DNA of 56,911 nucleotides. Source: Acetobacteraceae bacterium (GTDB lineage: Bacteria > Pseudomonadota > Alphaproteobacteria > Acetobacterales > Acetobacteraceae). The number at the start of each line of letters is the position of its first letter. Positions within the stretch are counted from its first letter, which is position 1. Of the stretch, positions 28,820-37,833 are shown in pieces. A model generated the notes under the pieces. That model was not told the DNA's origin. It saw nothing but the letters and a program-made list of their open reading frames with translations, and did no database searches. The DNA lies in assembly GCA_027326105.1 (NCBI GenBank), contig DAHWFB010000118.1, forward strand, positions 1-56,911, written 5' to 3'. The position numbers and the translations under genes were made by a program.

Positions 28820-29712
28820 CAGGAGGTCTTTCCGCTGAAGATTGCATCGAGCAGGGCGATCGCCTGCTGCCACTCGTCGGCTTCGACGCGAAGGAAGTGG
28901 TTGTGTTCGCGGGCTTCGAGGAACGGCACGCCCTTGGCCATCCGCGTGTCGCAGATCACGATGCGCGGTGCGGCCACCTCGGCCGCGCGCGCCGCATCGA
29001 ACGCCGCGGCGACGGCGTCGATATCGTTGCCGTCGACGCGCTGGGTGTGCCAGCCGAAGGCGCGAAACCGTTCGTGCAGCGGCTCGCGCGAGGACATCGC
29101 GGAAGACGGGCCGTCGGCCTGCTGGTCGTTCACGTCGACGATGCCGATCAGATTGTCCAGCCGCCAATGGGCGGCGCCCATGACGCCTTCCCAGATCGCG
29201 CCCTCGTTCAATTCGCCGTCCGAGAACAGCGTATAGACGAAGGCGTCCGACTTCTTGCGCTTGAGGCCGAGCGCCATGCCGACCGCGATGCCGACACCGT
29301 GGCCGAGCGAGCCGCCGGTGATCTCCATTCCGGGCGTGTAGGCGGCCATGCCGGACATCGGCAGCCGGCTCCCGTCGGTGCCGTAGGTCTCGCTCTCGCT
29401 TTCGGGCAGGATGCCGGCCTCGATCAGTGCGGCGTAGAGCGCGATCGCATAATGGCCGATCGAGAGCAGGAACCGGTCGCGCCCCTCCCAGCGGACATCG
29501 TCGGGCCGGTAGCGCAGCGCGCGGAAATAGGAAACCGCGAGCACGTCGGCGATGCCGAGTGCCTGGGCGATGTAGCCCTGGCCCTGCACCTCGCCCATGC
29601 GCAGGGCGTGGCGTCGGATGCGGTAGGCGCGCTCGCGCAGCGAGATGTTGGAGCCCGCATAGGGAAAGCCGTCGGAGGTCACGGCGGTCGTGTCAGGCGT
29701 GGCGGAGTTCAT
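28819..29712 (-). CDS. split transketolase, N-terminal subunit
   Basis: A 297-residue TPP-binding half of transketolase. It holds SIGHYAIALYA, GGSLGHGVGIAVGMALG and the TPP motif. The latter reads SDGELNEG (residues 164-171) instead of the usual GDGE, with the matching Asn in VDVNDQQ near 195. It would move a two-carbon ketol unit between sugars. Partnership with an SDR enzyme and a TRAP importer, and the absence of a kinase, suggests that an unphosphorylated ketose or related acid is used. Confidence 0.9.
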   Translation of the reverse strand: MNSATPDTTAVTSDGFPYAGSNISLRERAYRIRRHALRMGEVQGQGYIAQALGIADVLAVSYFRALRYRPDDVRWEGRDRFLLSIGHYAIALYAALIEAGILPESESETYGTDGSRLPMSGMAAYTPGMEITGGSLGHGVGIAVGMALGLKRKKSDAFVYTLFSDGELNEGAIWEGVMGAAHWRLDNLIGIVDVNDQQADGPSSAMSSREPLHERFRAFGWHTQRVDGNDIDAVAAAFDAARAAEVAAPRIVICDTRMAKGVPFLEAREHNHFLRVEADEWQQAIALLDAIFSGKTS

Positions 29713-29740
29713 GGTGCTTGGTTCCAGGCCGGTGGTGGGA

Positions 29741-30490
29741 TCAGTGGATCAGCATGCCGCCGTTGACGTCGATCACCGCGCCGGTGACGTACGCGGAGAG
29801 GTCGGAGGCCAGAAACAGGAAGATGCGGGCGACATCCTCCGCGGTGCCGAGCCGGCCGATGGGGATCCCCTTGAGGATCTCGGTGCGCATCTCGTCGGTG
29901 AGCTTGCCGCCGGTGATTTCGGTCTGGATGAGGCCCGGCGTGACCGCGTTCACACGGATGCCGGACGGGCCGAACTCGCGCGCCATCGCCTTGGCGAGGC
30001 CGAGCACACCGGCCTTGGCCGCCGAATAGTGCGGGCCACCGAAGATGCCGCCGCCGCGCTGGGCGGAAACCGAGGACATGCAGGCGATCGATCCGCTGCG
30101 GCGGGCGCTCATGTGGGGCAGGAATGCCTGGCTCAGATACAGCACGCCGGTCAGGTTGACGTCGATCACCCGCTGCCAGTTCCGCGCGCCGATCTCGAGC
30201 AGGCGCAGCGGCTCGGTGATGCCCGCGTTGTTGACCAGGACGTCGACCTGGCCGAAGGCCGCAATCACCTTCCGCGCCGCGTCGTCACACGCCGCCCGGT
30301 CGGTGACGTCGCAGGCGATGCCGATGTGCCCGTCACCGATCGCGCCGGCCGCGGCCGCGGACGCGTCCTGGTCGAGATCGAGAATGGCCACGCGCGCGCC
30401 TTGTTCGGCGAACAGCCGTGCGGTGGCCAGCCCGATTCCTTTCGGACTGGCGCCGCCCGAGATGACCGCGGTCTTGCCGTTGAGCAGCAT
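29741..30490 (-). CDS. short-chain dehydrogenase/reductase
   Basis: A 249-residue NAD(P)-dependent oxidoreductase. It has the cofactor motif SGGASPKGIG, NNAG at 87-90, and the catalytic set Asn112, Ser140, Tyr155 and Lys159 (YSAAK). Asp38 after the second strand (ILDLD) favours NAD. It is the first gene of the minus-strand operon, with GGGAGG before the ATG. It would probably interconvert a polyol and the ketose used by the transketolase pair. Confidence 0.92.
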   Translation of the reverse strand: MLLNGKTAVISGGASPKGIGLATARLFAEQGARVAILDLDQDASAAAAGAIGDGHIGIACDVTDRAACDDAARKVIAAFGQVDVLVNNAGITEPLRLLEIGARNWQRVIDVNLTGVLYLSQAFLPHMSARRSGSIACMSSVSAQRGGGIFGGPHYSAAKAGVLGLAKAMAREFGPSGIRVNAVTPGLIQTEITGGKLTDEMRTEILKGIPIGRLGTAEDVARIFLFLASDLSAYVTGAVIDVNGGMLIH

Positions 30491-30584
30491 CGGTTTCCTC
30501 CCTGTTTCTGCCGCCGACAGGAACGCCAGGACAGGTGAACAATCAAACGGGAAAATTGCATTATTTGGTGAATTGTGTTCATGT
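30491..30584. promoter_or_regulatory. divergent control region between SDR operon and LysR gene
   Basis: This 94-base spacer separates the SDR start (30490) from the LysR start (30585). The stretch 30552-30587 is AT-rich (ATTGCATTATTTGGTGAATT) against a GC-rich background. LysR regulators usually bind such shared spacers at T-N11-A sites and control the divergent operon. I cannot fix the exact operator by eye. Confidence 0.55.
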
Positions 30585-31502
30585 ATGACCCCGATGCCGA
30601 ACCCGGTGCCGATGTCCCTGCTGCGGGCCTTCGAAGCGGCTGGCCGCTCGGGGTCGTTCCGTGCCGCCGCCGCCGAACTCGGCCTGACGCCGAGCGCGGT
30701 GAGCCACGCCATCCGCAAGCTCGAGGACCAGCTCGGCGTGCGGCTGTTCCAGCGCCGCGCGCGGACGATCGGGCTGACCACCGAAGGCCAGACCCTGATG
30801 CGTCATGTCGGCGAGGCGTTCGATACCTTGCGGCGCGGAATCGAGGTGGTCTCCACCCGCGCGCCCCGTCTGCTCCGCCTCCATGTGGCGCCGAGCTTCG
30901 CGACCCAATGGCTCGCGCCGCGACTGGTCCGCTTCCTCGAAGCCAATGCGGGTGCGGAGGTGCGGATCGCGGCTAGCACCGATTATGCCGAATTCAGTCA
31001 GGGAACCTTCGACGCGGATATCGTCTACGCCGCCGCCCCCACCGCGCGCCCGCTGCCAGGGCTCGTGCGCATCTCCCTGGGCGAGGAGACCGTGGTCCCG
31101 CTGTGCGCACCCGCGCTCGCCGCCCGCATCCGCCGACCCGCGGACATCCTCGGCGAGACGCTGATCCACAGCGACAACAAGATGCTCCGCTGGCCCGACT
31201 GGTTCTCTGCCAACGGGCTCGATGCCTCGCCTGCCCACGGGTTGCGCTTCGATCGCAGCTTTCTCGCCATCAGCATGGCGGCGGATGGCCTCGGCGTCGC
31301 GCTGGAATCAACCCGGCTGGCGGAGCGGGAAATCGTCAGCGGGCGGCTGGTCGTGCCACTCCGCGGCCGTTCGGTGGATCTGCACTACACCGCCCATTTC
31401 CTGGTCTACCCGCGCACCCAGCAGTCGAACCCCCTGATCACGCGGTTCTCAGCCTGGCTGCAGCAACAGTTGGAAGCCTCGGCATCCCTTGAAGTTTCCT
31501 GA
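30585..31502 (+). CDS. LysR-family transcription regulator (GcvA-like)
   Basis: A 305-residue regulator. The N-terminal helix-turn-helix (about residues 10-65) contains FRAAAAELGLTPSAVSHAIRK, followed by the effector-binding domain with LHVAPSFATQWLAPRL, the GcvA-type start of that domain. It is divergent from the SDR-transketolase-TRAP operon, so it probably senses the imported substrate or its product. ATG 30585 is chosen; 30594 and 30612 are also in frame. Confidence 0.9.
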   Translation: MTPMPNPVPMSLLRAFEAAGRSGSFRAAAAELGLTPSAVSHAIRKLEDQLGVRLFQRRARTIGLTTEGQTLMRHVGEAFDTLRRGIEVVSTRAPRLLRLHVAPSFATQWLAPRLVRFLEANAGAEVRIAASTDYAEFSQGTFDADIVYAAAPTARPLPGLVRISLGEETVVPLCAPALAARIRRPADILGETLIHSDNKMLRWPDWFSANGLDASPAHGLRFDRSFLAISMAADGLGVALESTRLAEREIVSGRLVVPLRGRSVDLHYTAHFLVYPRTQQSNPLITRFSAWLQQQLEASASLEVS

Positions 31503-31843
31503 ATAGGCCGGGGAACTCCCGGCGGCGGTCGATCCTACCGCAGCGTGATCCGCGCCCGGCCGACCGCAACGCCGCAAGGGAAGCCGGAAGCCTCCAGGGA
31601 AGGCCGGGTCGCCGGCCACGGCCGGGGATTCACCGCCAGCGGTCCCGCCCCGCGGGTCCGCCCCGACCGAGGACCCCCCGGCGAGCGCAGTCGTGAACGC
31701 CCCGCCCTTCGCCGGTCGGATGAACAATCGGTACAGCTTCCTTCATGGATGGGGAATTAACTTCCCGTCATCTCTCCGGACAAGTCACCCGGCGGGATCG
31801 CTCCCTCCGGGTCGGAACGGACAAACCCCGGGAGGGACGCTCG
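31503..31843. other. non-coding spacer between LysR and porin genes
   Basis: A 341-base stretch without a gene that I can support. It starts with a small hairpin just after the LysR stop and ends with the porin ribosome site GGAGGG. Near 31752-31766 lies the symmetric element GGGAA-N5-TTCCC with an AT-rich centre, a possible operator or promoter part for the porin. No RNA gene is recognised. Confidence 0.5.
31507..31523 (+). terminator. weak hairpin after the LysR gene
   Basis: GCCGGG (31507-31512) and CCCGGC (31518-31523) pair around GAACT, four bases after the LysR stop. No T-run follows, so only a weak case for a terminator. Confidence 0.35.
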
Positions 31844-33352
31844 ATGACAACCGGCGCCAGATTCGCGCTCCTCGGCTCGGCGGCGATCATCGCCGCGGCC
31901 TTGCCGCTCTCCGCCCGCGCCGACCAGCTCAGCGACCTTCAGGCGCAGATCAACGCCCTTTCCGCCAAGATCGCGGCGCTGCAGGCAGCCCAGGCGCGCG
32001 CCGCCCACGCCGAGGCGGCGGCCAAGGCGCAGGCGGCGGCGATGGCCGCCCGCCAGCAGCACGACGAACAGGTCATGGCCGCCCGCGCCGCGGCCGCCCG
32101 GAAGGCGCAGCAGGCGGTCCCGCCGGTTCGCGCCGAGCGCAACGGTCTGCCCAACAATCAGTATGTCACCATGGGCGCGCTGCCCGGCTCCTTCCGCATC
32201 CCCGGCACCGACACCTCGATCCGGATCGCGGGCTTCATCAACTTCCAGGGCATCTACAGCCCGACCCAGAACCTCGGCCCGAAGTTCGCCATCGGCAACC
32301 TCCTGCCCAACGGTCCCGCGCGCAAGGCGACCGCCGGCGACTTCCAGTTCCAGAGCAAGGTCTCCCGCCTGATCGTCCAGAGCAGCACGCCCAGCGCGCT
32401 CGGCCCGATCACCACCAACTTCGCGCTCGACTTCTACGGCTTCGTCAGCGGGGGAGACTACAATCAGGCGCTGCAGAACAACTCCTATTCGGCGCGCATC
32501 GTCTTCGCCTACGGCACCGTCGGTCCCTTCACCATCGGCATGCTGAACTCGAACTTCATCGACAACAACGACACGCCCGAGACCCTCGACAATTCCGGCC
32601 CGGCCGGCGTGCCGGCGGAGCGCACCGAGCAGATCCGCTATACCCTGCCGGTCGGCAAGACCTCGATCTTCTCCTTCGCGATCGAGGATCCGCAGAGCGG
32701 CTACCAGGACACGCGCGACAACATCGAAGTCCCCTCCCCCACCGAGCCGATGCCGGACTTCAGCCTGCGCTACCAGTACACGACCAGGCTCCTGCATTTC
32801 CAGGTGTCCGGCGTGCTGCGCGACATCGCCTACACCGACGGCGCCGGCAACCGTACCAGCCATTTGACCGGCGCCGGCATCGTCGGCGCCCAGCTCAACC
32901 TCGGCGTCCTCGTCCCCGCCCTCGGCAGCGACAATATCGGCGGACAGGTCTGGTTCGGGGCGCTCGGCCGCTACATCCCGGATGATTTCGGGGCCAACGT
33001 CGCCTCCGTCCTCGCGGTGGACAATGGCACCTCGGGCACCCCCGTCACCGTCGCCACCAAGCTCCAGAACGACGAGGGCTTCATGCTCTACGCTCAGCAT
33101 TTCTGGACCAAGCGCTGGCGCTCGACGGTGACCGTCGGCTACAACCACCAGCAGATGGCCGGCTTCCTGCCCGCCGACCCGCAAAACGCCCCGACCACCA
33201 AGACGCTGCACGTCAACCTCATCTACCGGCCGGTGCCGAGCGTCGATCTCGGGATCGAGGGCATGGTCGGCCAGAAGACCTTCCAGAAGTCGACCGGCCT
33301 GCGGGCGGTGACGGCGGAACGCGTCGAGTTCGGGGGGATATGGCATTTCTGA
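31844..33352 (+). CDS. DcaP-like outer-membrane porin
   Basis: A 502-residue outer-membrane channel. It has a signal peptide (cleavage near SARA-DQ), then an Ala/Gln-rich coiled coil (about residues 26-95), and a beta barrel that begins near TSIRIAGFINFQGIY and ends in a C-terminal Phe (GGIWHF), the usual outer-membrane signal. This layout matches DcaP trimeric porins, which pass small dicarboxylate-type anions. GGAGGG precedes ATG 31844. It is the first gene of a transport cluster. Confidence 0.85.
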   Translation: MTTGARFALLGSAAIIAAALPLSARADQLSDLQAQINALSAKIAALQAAQARAAHAEAAAKAQAAAMAARQQHDEQVMAARAAAARKAQQAVPPVRAERNGLPNNQYVTMGALPGSFRIPGTDTSIRIAGFINFQGIYSPTQNLGPKFAIGNLLPNGPARKATAGDFQFQSKVSRLIVQSSTPSALGPITTNFALDFYGFVSGGDYNQALQNNSYSARIVFAYGTVGPFTIGMLNSNFIDNNDTPETLDNSGPAGVPAERTEQIRYTLPVGKTSIFSFAIEDPQSGYQDTRDNIEVPSPTEPMPDFSLRYQYTTRLLHFQVSGVLRDIAYTDGAGNRTSHLTGAGIVGAQLNLGVLVPALGSDNIGGQVWFGALGRYIPDDFGANVASVLAVDNGTSGTPVTVATKLQNDEGFMLYAQHFWTKRWRSTVTVGYNHQQMAGFLPADPQNAPTTKTLHVNLIYRPVPSVDLGIEGMVGQKTFQKSTGLRAVTAERVEFGGIWHF

Positions 33353-33449
33353 CCCCCATGGCGGCATCGCCTTCCCGCCGCTTGCGGACACCGCCCGCGG
33401 GCCGGGCGGCGGGCGCGGTGGATTTCTCTCGGGGAGCAGGGGTCAGGCG

Positions 33450-34289
33450 ATGAGTGGCGCATCAAGGCAGGGCGGGATCTCGTTCACATCGGTGACGAAG
33501 CGCTTCGTCAATCCCAAGGGCGAGGTGATGACCGCCATCCGTGACGTCGCCTTCACCGTGGAACCCGGCCAGTTCTGCGCCATCGTCGGCCCCACCGGCT
33601 GCGGCAAATCGACCACGCTCACGCTGACCGCGGGGCTCGACAGCCCGAGCGAGGGTTCGGTGCGCGTCTCCGGCCAGACCGTGGACGGGCTGACCAGGAA
33701 TGTCAGCTTCATGTTCCAGGCCGACGCGCTGCTGCCCTGGAAGTCGGTGCTCGCCAACGTCAGCCTCGGCCCGCTGTTCCGCGGCTACTCGCGCGCCGAT
33801 GCGCAGGCCAAGGCACGCGACTGGCTGCGCACCGTGGGGCTCTCGGCCTTCGAGTCCCACTATCCCCACCAGCTTTCCGGCGGCATGCGCAAGCGCGCCA
33901 GCATGGCTGCGGCGCTCATCAACGAGCCCGCCATCCTGCTGATGGACGAGCCCTTCTCCGCGCTCGATGTGCAGACCCGGTCGATCATGTCGAACGAACT
34001 GCTGCAACTCTGGGAGCGCACCCGCCCCTCGGTGATGTTCGTCACCCACGACATCGAGGAAGCGATCGCGCTCGCCGACAAGGTCATCGTCATGACGGCG
34101 GGTCCGGCGACGGTGAAGGCGGTCTACGACGTCGATCTGCCCCGTCCACGCGGCCCGGTGCAGGAGATTCGCTTCGAGCCCGCCTTCCTCGAACTTCAGC
34201 GCCGCATCTGGTCGGCGCTGCGCGAGGAGGTCGAGCACGCCTATCAGCGCAGCACGGGCGGCGCACCCGCGGGGAGGTCGGAACCATGA
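33450..34289 (+). CDS. ABC importer ATPase, nitrate/taurine type
   Basis: A 279-residue ATPase with Walker A GPTGCGKST (about residues 48-56), signature LSGGMRKRA and Walker B LLMDEPFSALD, then the switch His in MFVTHDIEEA. This is the TauB/SsuB/NrtD type that drives import of small organic anions. It overlaps the permease gene by 4 bases (ATGA). Confidence 0.92.
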   Translation: MSGASRQGGISFTSVTKRFVNPKGEVMTAIRDVAFTVEPGQFCAIVGPTGCGKSTTLTLTAGLDSPSEGSVRVSGQTVDGLTRNVSFMFQADALLPWKSVLANVSLGPLFRGYSRADAQAKARDWLRTVGLSAFESHYPHQLSGGMRKRASMAAALINEPAILLMDEPFSALDVQTRSIMSNELLQLWERTRPSVMFVTHDIEEAIALADKVIVMTAGPATVKAVYDVDLPRPRGPVQEIRFEPAFLELQRRIWSALREEVEHAYQRSTGGAPAGRSEP

Positions 34290-35164
34290 GCGAGAACCAG
34301 CCGTTGCCGTCGCCCCGCCCGACGCCCGCCGCGCCCTCGATCGCCGAGATCAACCGCGCCCGCGCCCGTCGCCGGCGGCAGGCGGTGCTGTTCGGCCGGG
34401 TCGCCGTCCTGGTCGTGGTCCTCGGCGCCTGGCAGTTGGGCACCGCGCTGAAATGGATCGATCCCTTCTTCTTCGGCTCGCCGCTCGGCATCGTGCTGCG
34501 GCTGGCCTACTGGTTCACCCATGGCACCGCCTATGGTTCCTTCTGGTTCCAGATCTGGACCACGATCGAGGAAGCGCTGCTCGGCTTCATCGTCGGCGTG
34601 CTCAGCGGCGTCGTCGTGGGCGTGCTGCTCGGCGAGGTCCCCTTCCTCGCCGATGTCGCCGGTCCCTACATCAAGGTGGTGAACGCCCTGCCGCGCATCG
34701 TGCTCGGCTCCATCTTCGTCATGTGGCTCGGCCTCGGCCTCGCCTCCAAGGTCATGCTCGCCGCGGTGCTGGTGTTCTTCGTCGTCTTCTTCAATGCCTT
34801 CGAGGGAGTACGCAGCGTCGACCGCAACCTGGTCGCCAACATCCGCATCCTCGGCGCCTCGCGCCTGCAGGTGGTCCGCCACGTCATCGTGCCCTCGGCC
34901 ATGTCCTGGATCATCGCCAGCCTGCACGTGGCGCTCGGCTTTGCCATCATCGGCGCCATCGTCGGCGAATTCCTCGGCGCCCAGCACGGGCTCGGTCTGG
35001 TCATCGCCACCGCGCAGAACACTTTCGACGCCAACGGCGTCTTCGGTGCGATGCTGGTCATCGGCCTGCTCGCGCTCAGCGCCGAAGCACTCATGGCGCA
35101 GGTGGAAAAGCGCCTCCTCGCCTGGCGTCCGGCGCCCGCCGGGGAGCCCGCCGGGCGAGCATGA
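34286..35164 (+). CDS. ABC importer permease, TauC/SsuC type
   Basis: A 292-residue inner-membrane permease. It has a cytoplasmic basic N-terminus, about six helices, and the coupling loop EGVRSVDRNLVANIRILGAS that docks with the ATPase. GAIVGEFLGAQHGLG is a family mark. It is coupled to the ATPase gene by a 4-base overlap and followed after 85 bases by the binding protein. Confidence 0.92.
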   Translation: MSENQPLPSPRPTPAAPSIAEINRARARRRRQAVLFGRVAVLVVVLGAWQLGTALKWIDPFFFGSPLGIVLRLAYWFTHGTAYGSFWFQIWTTIEEALLGFIVGVLSGVVVGVLLGEVPFLADVAGPYIKVVNALPRIVLGSIFVMWLGLGLASKVMLAAVLVFFVVFFNAFEGVRSVDRNLVANIRILGASRLQVVRHVIVPSAMSWIIASLHVALGFAIIGAIVGEFLGAQHGLGLVIATAQNTFDANGVFGAMLVIGLLALSAEALMAQVEKRLLAWRPAPAGEPAGRA

Positions 35165-35249
35165 GCGGCGGACGCGCATGAGCAACGCCGCCGCGGATCG
35201 CGCCGCAGCCACCCGCCTTCCCAACCATCCAACCGAGGGGAAACCATCC

Positions 35250-36305
35250 ATGTCCGGACAACGCAACGCCCTGAAACTTGCCGCAGCGGCCGCCATCGTC
35301 GGTGCCGCGAGCCTCACCGCCGCTGCCCCGCCCACCCGCGCCGCGAGCGGCAAAATGCCGACGGTGACGATGATGGTCGGCGGCATCGACAAGCAGATCT
35401 ACCTCCCCTACATGCTCGCCCAGGGGCTCGGCTACTACAAGAAATACGGCGTCAACATGGTGCTCAGCACCGAGCAGGCCGGCGGCGTCGGCGCCGAGGA
35501 CGCGATGGTCTCCGGCCAGGTCGACATGGCCGGCGCCTGGTACGTCCACACCATCGACTTCCAGCTCAAGGGCAAGCACGTGATCGACGTGGTGCAGTTG
35601 AGCGGCGCCCCGGGCGAGCGCGAAATGTGCCGCACCGGCTCGAACGTCAAGACCCCGGCCGACTGGCGCGGCAAGACCGTCGGCGTCACCGACCTCGGCT
35701 CCGGCACCGACGATCTCACCCTCTACATGGCCGCGCGCTACCATCTCTCGAGCAAGGATTTCTCGCGCATCGGCGTCGGCGCCGGCGCGACGCTGATCGC
35801 CGGGCTGACGAGCGGGCGCACCATCTGCGCCATGACCACCCAGCCCACCGTGAACGCGATCGAGAAGAAGGGCATCGGCTATTCCGCCATGGATCTCGCC
35901 ACCACCAAGGGCGTGCAGAAATGGCTGGGCGGCTTCTGGCCCACCGCCTCGGTGCTGGCGCGCACCAGTTGGGTGAAGACCCACCAGGATGCCACCCAGC
36001 GGGTGGTCGATGCGCTGGTCGCCACCATGCACTACATCGCCACCCACAGCGCGGCCGACATCGCCGCCCACCTGCCGGCCGATTATGTCACCAACCCGCT
36101 GACCTCGCGGCAGGACTACATCGACGCGCTGGCCAAGGACAAGACCCAGTTCCTGCCCGACGGGCTGATGCCCGCCAACGGCCCCGAGACCGTGCTCGCG
36201 GTGGAAAAGCTCGCCGGCCGCATCGACAAGCCGGTCAATCTCGCCATCACCTACACCAACGCCTTCGCCATCACGGCCAACAAGCTCGAAGGCTACATGA
36301 AATAA
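35250..36305 (+). CDS. ABC importer substrate-binding protein, NMT1/TauA type
   Basis: A 351-residue periplasmic receptor with a signal peptide (cleavage near TRAAS). Its start VGGIDKQIYLPYMLAQGLGYYKKYGV and the middle segment WRGKTVGVTDLGSGTD are typical of the NMT1/TauA/SsuA receptor group. The ligand is not clear from the sequence; the group binds sulfonates, nitrate, pyrimidines or aromatic acids. GAGGGG lies 9 bases before ATG 35250; an earlier in-frame ATG at 35178 would add an uncharged leader before the signal peptide. Confidence 0.9.
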   Translation: MSGQRNALKLAAAAAIVGAASLTAAAPPTRAASGKMPTVTMMVGGIDKQIYLPYMLAQGLGYYKKYGVNMVLSTEQAGGVGAEDAMVSGQVDMAGAWYVHTIDFQLKGKHVIDVVQLSGAPGEREMCRTGSNVKTPADWRGKTVGVTDLGSGTDDLTLYMAARYHLSSKDFSRIGVGAGATLIAGLTSGRTICAMTTQPTVNAIEKKGIGYSAMDLATTKGVQKWLGGFWPTASVLARTSWVKTHQDATQRVVDALVATMHYIATHSAADIAAHLPADYVTNPLTSRQDYIDALAKDKTQFLPDGLMPANGPETVLAVEKLAGRIDKPVNLAITYTNAFAITANKLEGYMK

Positions 36306-36331
36306 TCGTCTCGCGTCCGATCGCAGCGCTC

Positions 36332-36358
36332 GGCCGCCGGCCGGCCATGCCGGCGGCC
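36332..36358 (+). terminator. strong GC hairpin after the binding-protein gene
   Basis: GGCCGCCGGC (36332-36341) and GCCGGCGGCC (36349-36358) form a perfect 10-bp stem with a 7-base loop, 26 bases after the binding-protein stop, followed by TTCC. It probably ends or reduces read-through from the ABC genes into the carrier gene. Confidence 0.55.
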
Positions 36359-36432
36359 TTCCGCTCCGCCGGGAAATGGGACTAGACCATTGCCCGACGC
36401 CGCGCAGACGGCGCACCGCACCGGGGGAGTTC

Positions 36433-37833
36433 ATGTCCGAGGTTGCCGCCGCCAGGATCGCCGCGCGACTCGACCGCCTGCCGGCCTCGCGCTCGGTCTG
36501 GGCCCTGGTGTTCTGGATCTCGCTCGGCGGGCTGTTCGAGTTCTACAATCTTTTCCTGACCGGCTACATCGCCCCGAGCCTGGTCCGGGCCGGCCTCTTC
36601 ACCGACCGCAGCCTAGGCCCCTTCGCGGTGCTGAAGTCGATCGCGGTCGGCGGCGTCGGCACCTTCGTCTTCAGCACCTTCGCCGGCCTCTGGGCGGGTG
36701 CCCTGCTGCTCAGCCCGCTGATCGACCGTTGCGGCCGCCGCAGCGTCTTCCTCGGCGCCATGCTCTGGTACACCGTCTGCTCCGCGATCATGGCCTTCCA
36801 GCGCACCGGCGAGGCGCTCAACCTCTGGCGTTTCGCCGCCGGCGTGGGTTTCGGGCTGCAACTCGTCACCCAGGACGCGTTCCTGGCCGAGCTCATGCCC
36901 TTCGCCGAACGCGGCCGTGCCTTCGCGGTCAACCAGTTCGTCACCTTCGGTGTCGTGCCGCTCGCCGCCCTGCTGGCCTGGCTGTTGGCGCCGGTGCACT
37001 TCGCCGGCCTCGCCGGGTGGCGCTGGGTGATCCTGCTCGGAACCTCGGGGCTCGCCGTCGCCGGCCTGCTCCATCGCTTCCTGCCGGAGAGTCCGCGCTG
37101 GCTCGCCCTGCACGGGCGCGAGGCGGAGGCCGAGCGCATCGTGGCCGCGCTGGAGCGGCGGGTGGCGGCGGAAACCGGCCGGCCGCTGCCCCCGCCACGC
37201 CCGCCCACGCCCGAACAGGCGGGTCCGGGCCGGCTCAGCGAACTCCTCTCCCCCCGCTACGTCGAGCGCACGCTGATGCTCGGCATCTTCAACGTCGCCC
37301 AGGTCATCGGCTTCTACGGCTTCGCCGCCTGGGTGCCGACCCTGCTGATGGCGCGCGGCATCACCATCACCGCCAGCCTCGAATATTCCTTCATCATCGC
37401 GAGCGCCAATCCGATCGGCCCGCTGCTCGCGACCTTCTTCGCCGACCGTCTCGAGCGGCGCACCCAGATCATCGGCGGCCTCGCCTGCATGGCGCTGTTC
37501 ATGGCCGGCTTCTCGCTCGCCTCCTCTCCGCTATCGCTCATCCTGCTCGGGGTGATGTTCACCCTCTCGGCGAACGTGATGTCCTACGCCTACCACGCCT
37601 ACCAGGCCGAACTCTTCCCCACCCGGCTGCGCGGGAGGGCGATCGGCTTCGTCTATTCCTGGAGCCGCCTCACCGCCGCCTTCGCCGCCCTCATCGTCGG
37701 CTTCTTCCTCCACTTCGGCGGCGTCCCCGCCATCGCCGCCTTCATCGGCGTGGCGATGGCGATCGGCGTCATCATCGTCGGTGTGTTCGGCCCGGACACC
37801 CGCGCCCGCCCGCTCGAGGCGGTCAATTTTTGA
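36433..37833 (+). CDS. MFS transporter, paralogue of the 23327 carrier
   Basis: A 466-residue 12-helix carrier. The loop 2-3 motif reads DRCGRR and [13 protein letters not shown] follows helix six. It has the same length as the MFS protein at 23327 and shares long blocks such as [14 protein letters not shown] and QAELFPTR, so the two arose by duplication. GGGGGAG stands 3 bases before the ATG. It ends in an overlap with the response-regulator gene, so transport and sensing are coupled. Confidence 0.88.
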   Translation: MSEVAAARIAARLDRLPASRSVWALVFWISLGGLFEFYNLFLTGYIAPSLVRAGLFTDRSLGPFAVLKSIAVGGVGTFVFSTFAGLWAGALLLSPLIDRCGRRSVFLGAMLWYTVCSAIMAFQRTGEALNLWRFAAGVGFGLQLVTQDAFLAELMPFAERGRAFAVNQFVTFGVVPLAALLAWLLAPVHFAGLAGWRWVILLGTSGLAVAGLLHRFLPESPRWLALHGREAEAERIVAALERRVAAETGRPLPPPRPPTPEQAGPGRLSELLSPRYVERTLMLGIFNVAQVIGFYGFAAWVPTLLMARGITITASLEYSFIIASANPIGPLLATFFADRLERRTQIIGGLACMALFMAGFSLASSPLSLILLGVMFTLSANVMSYAYHAYQAELFPTRLRGRAIGFVYSWSRLTAAFAALIVGFFLHFGGVPAIAAFIGVAMAIGVIIVGVFGPDTRARPLEAVNF

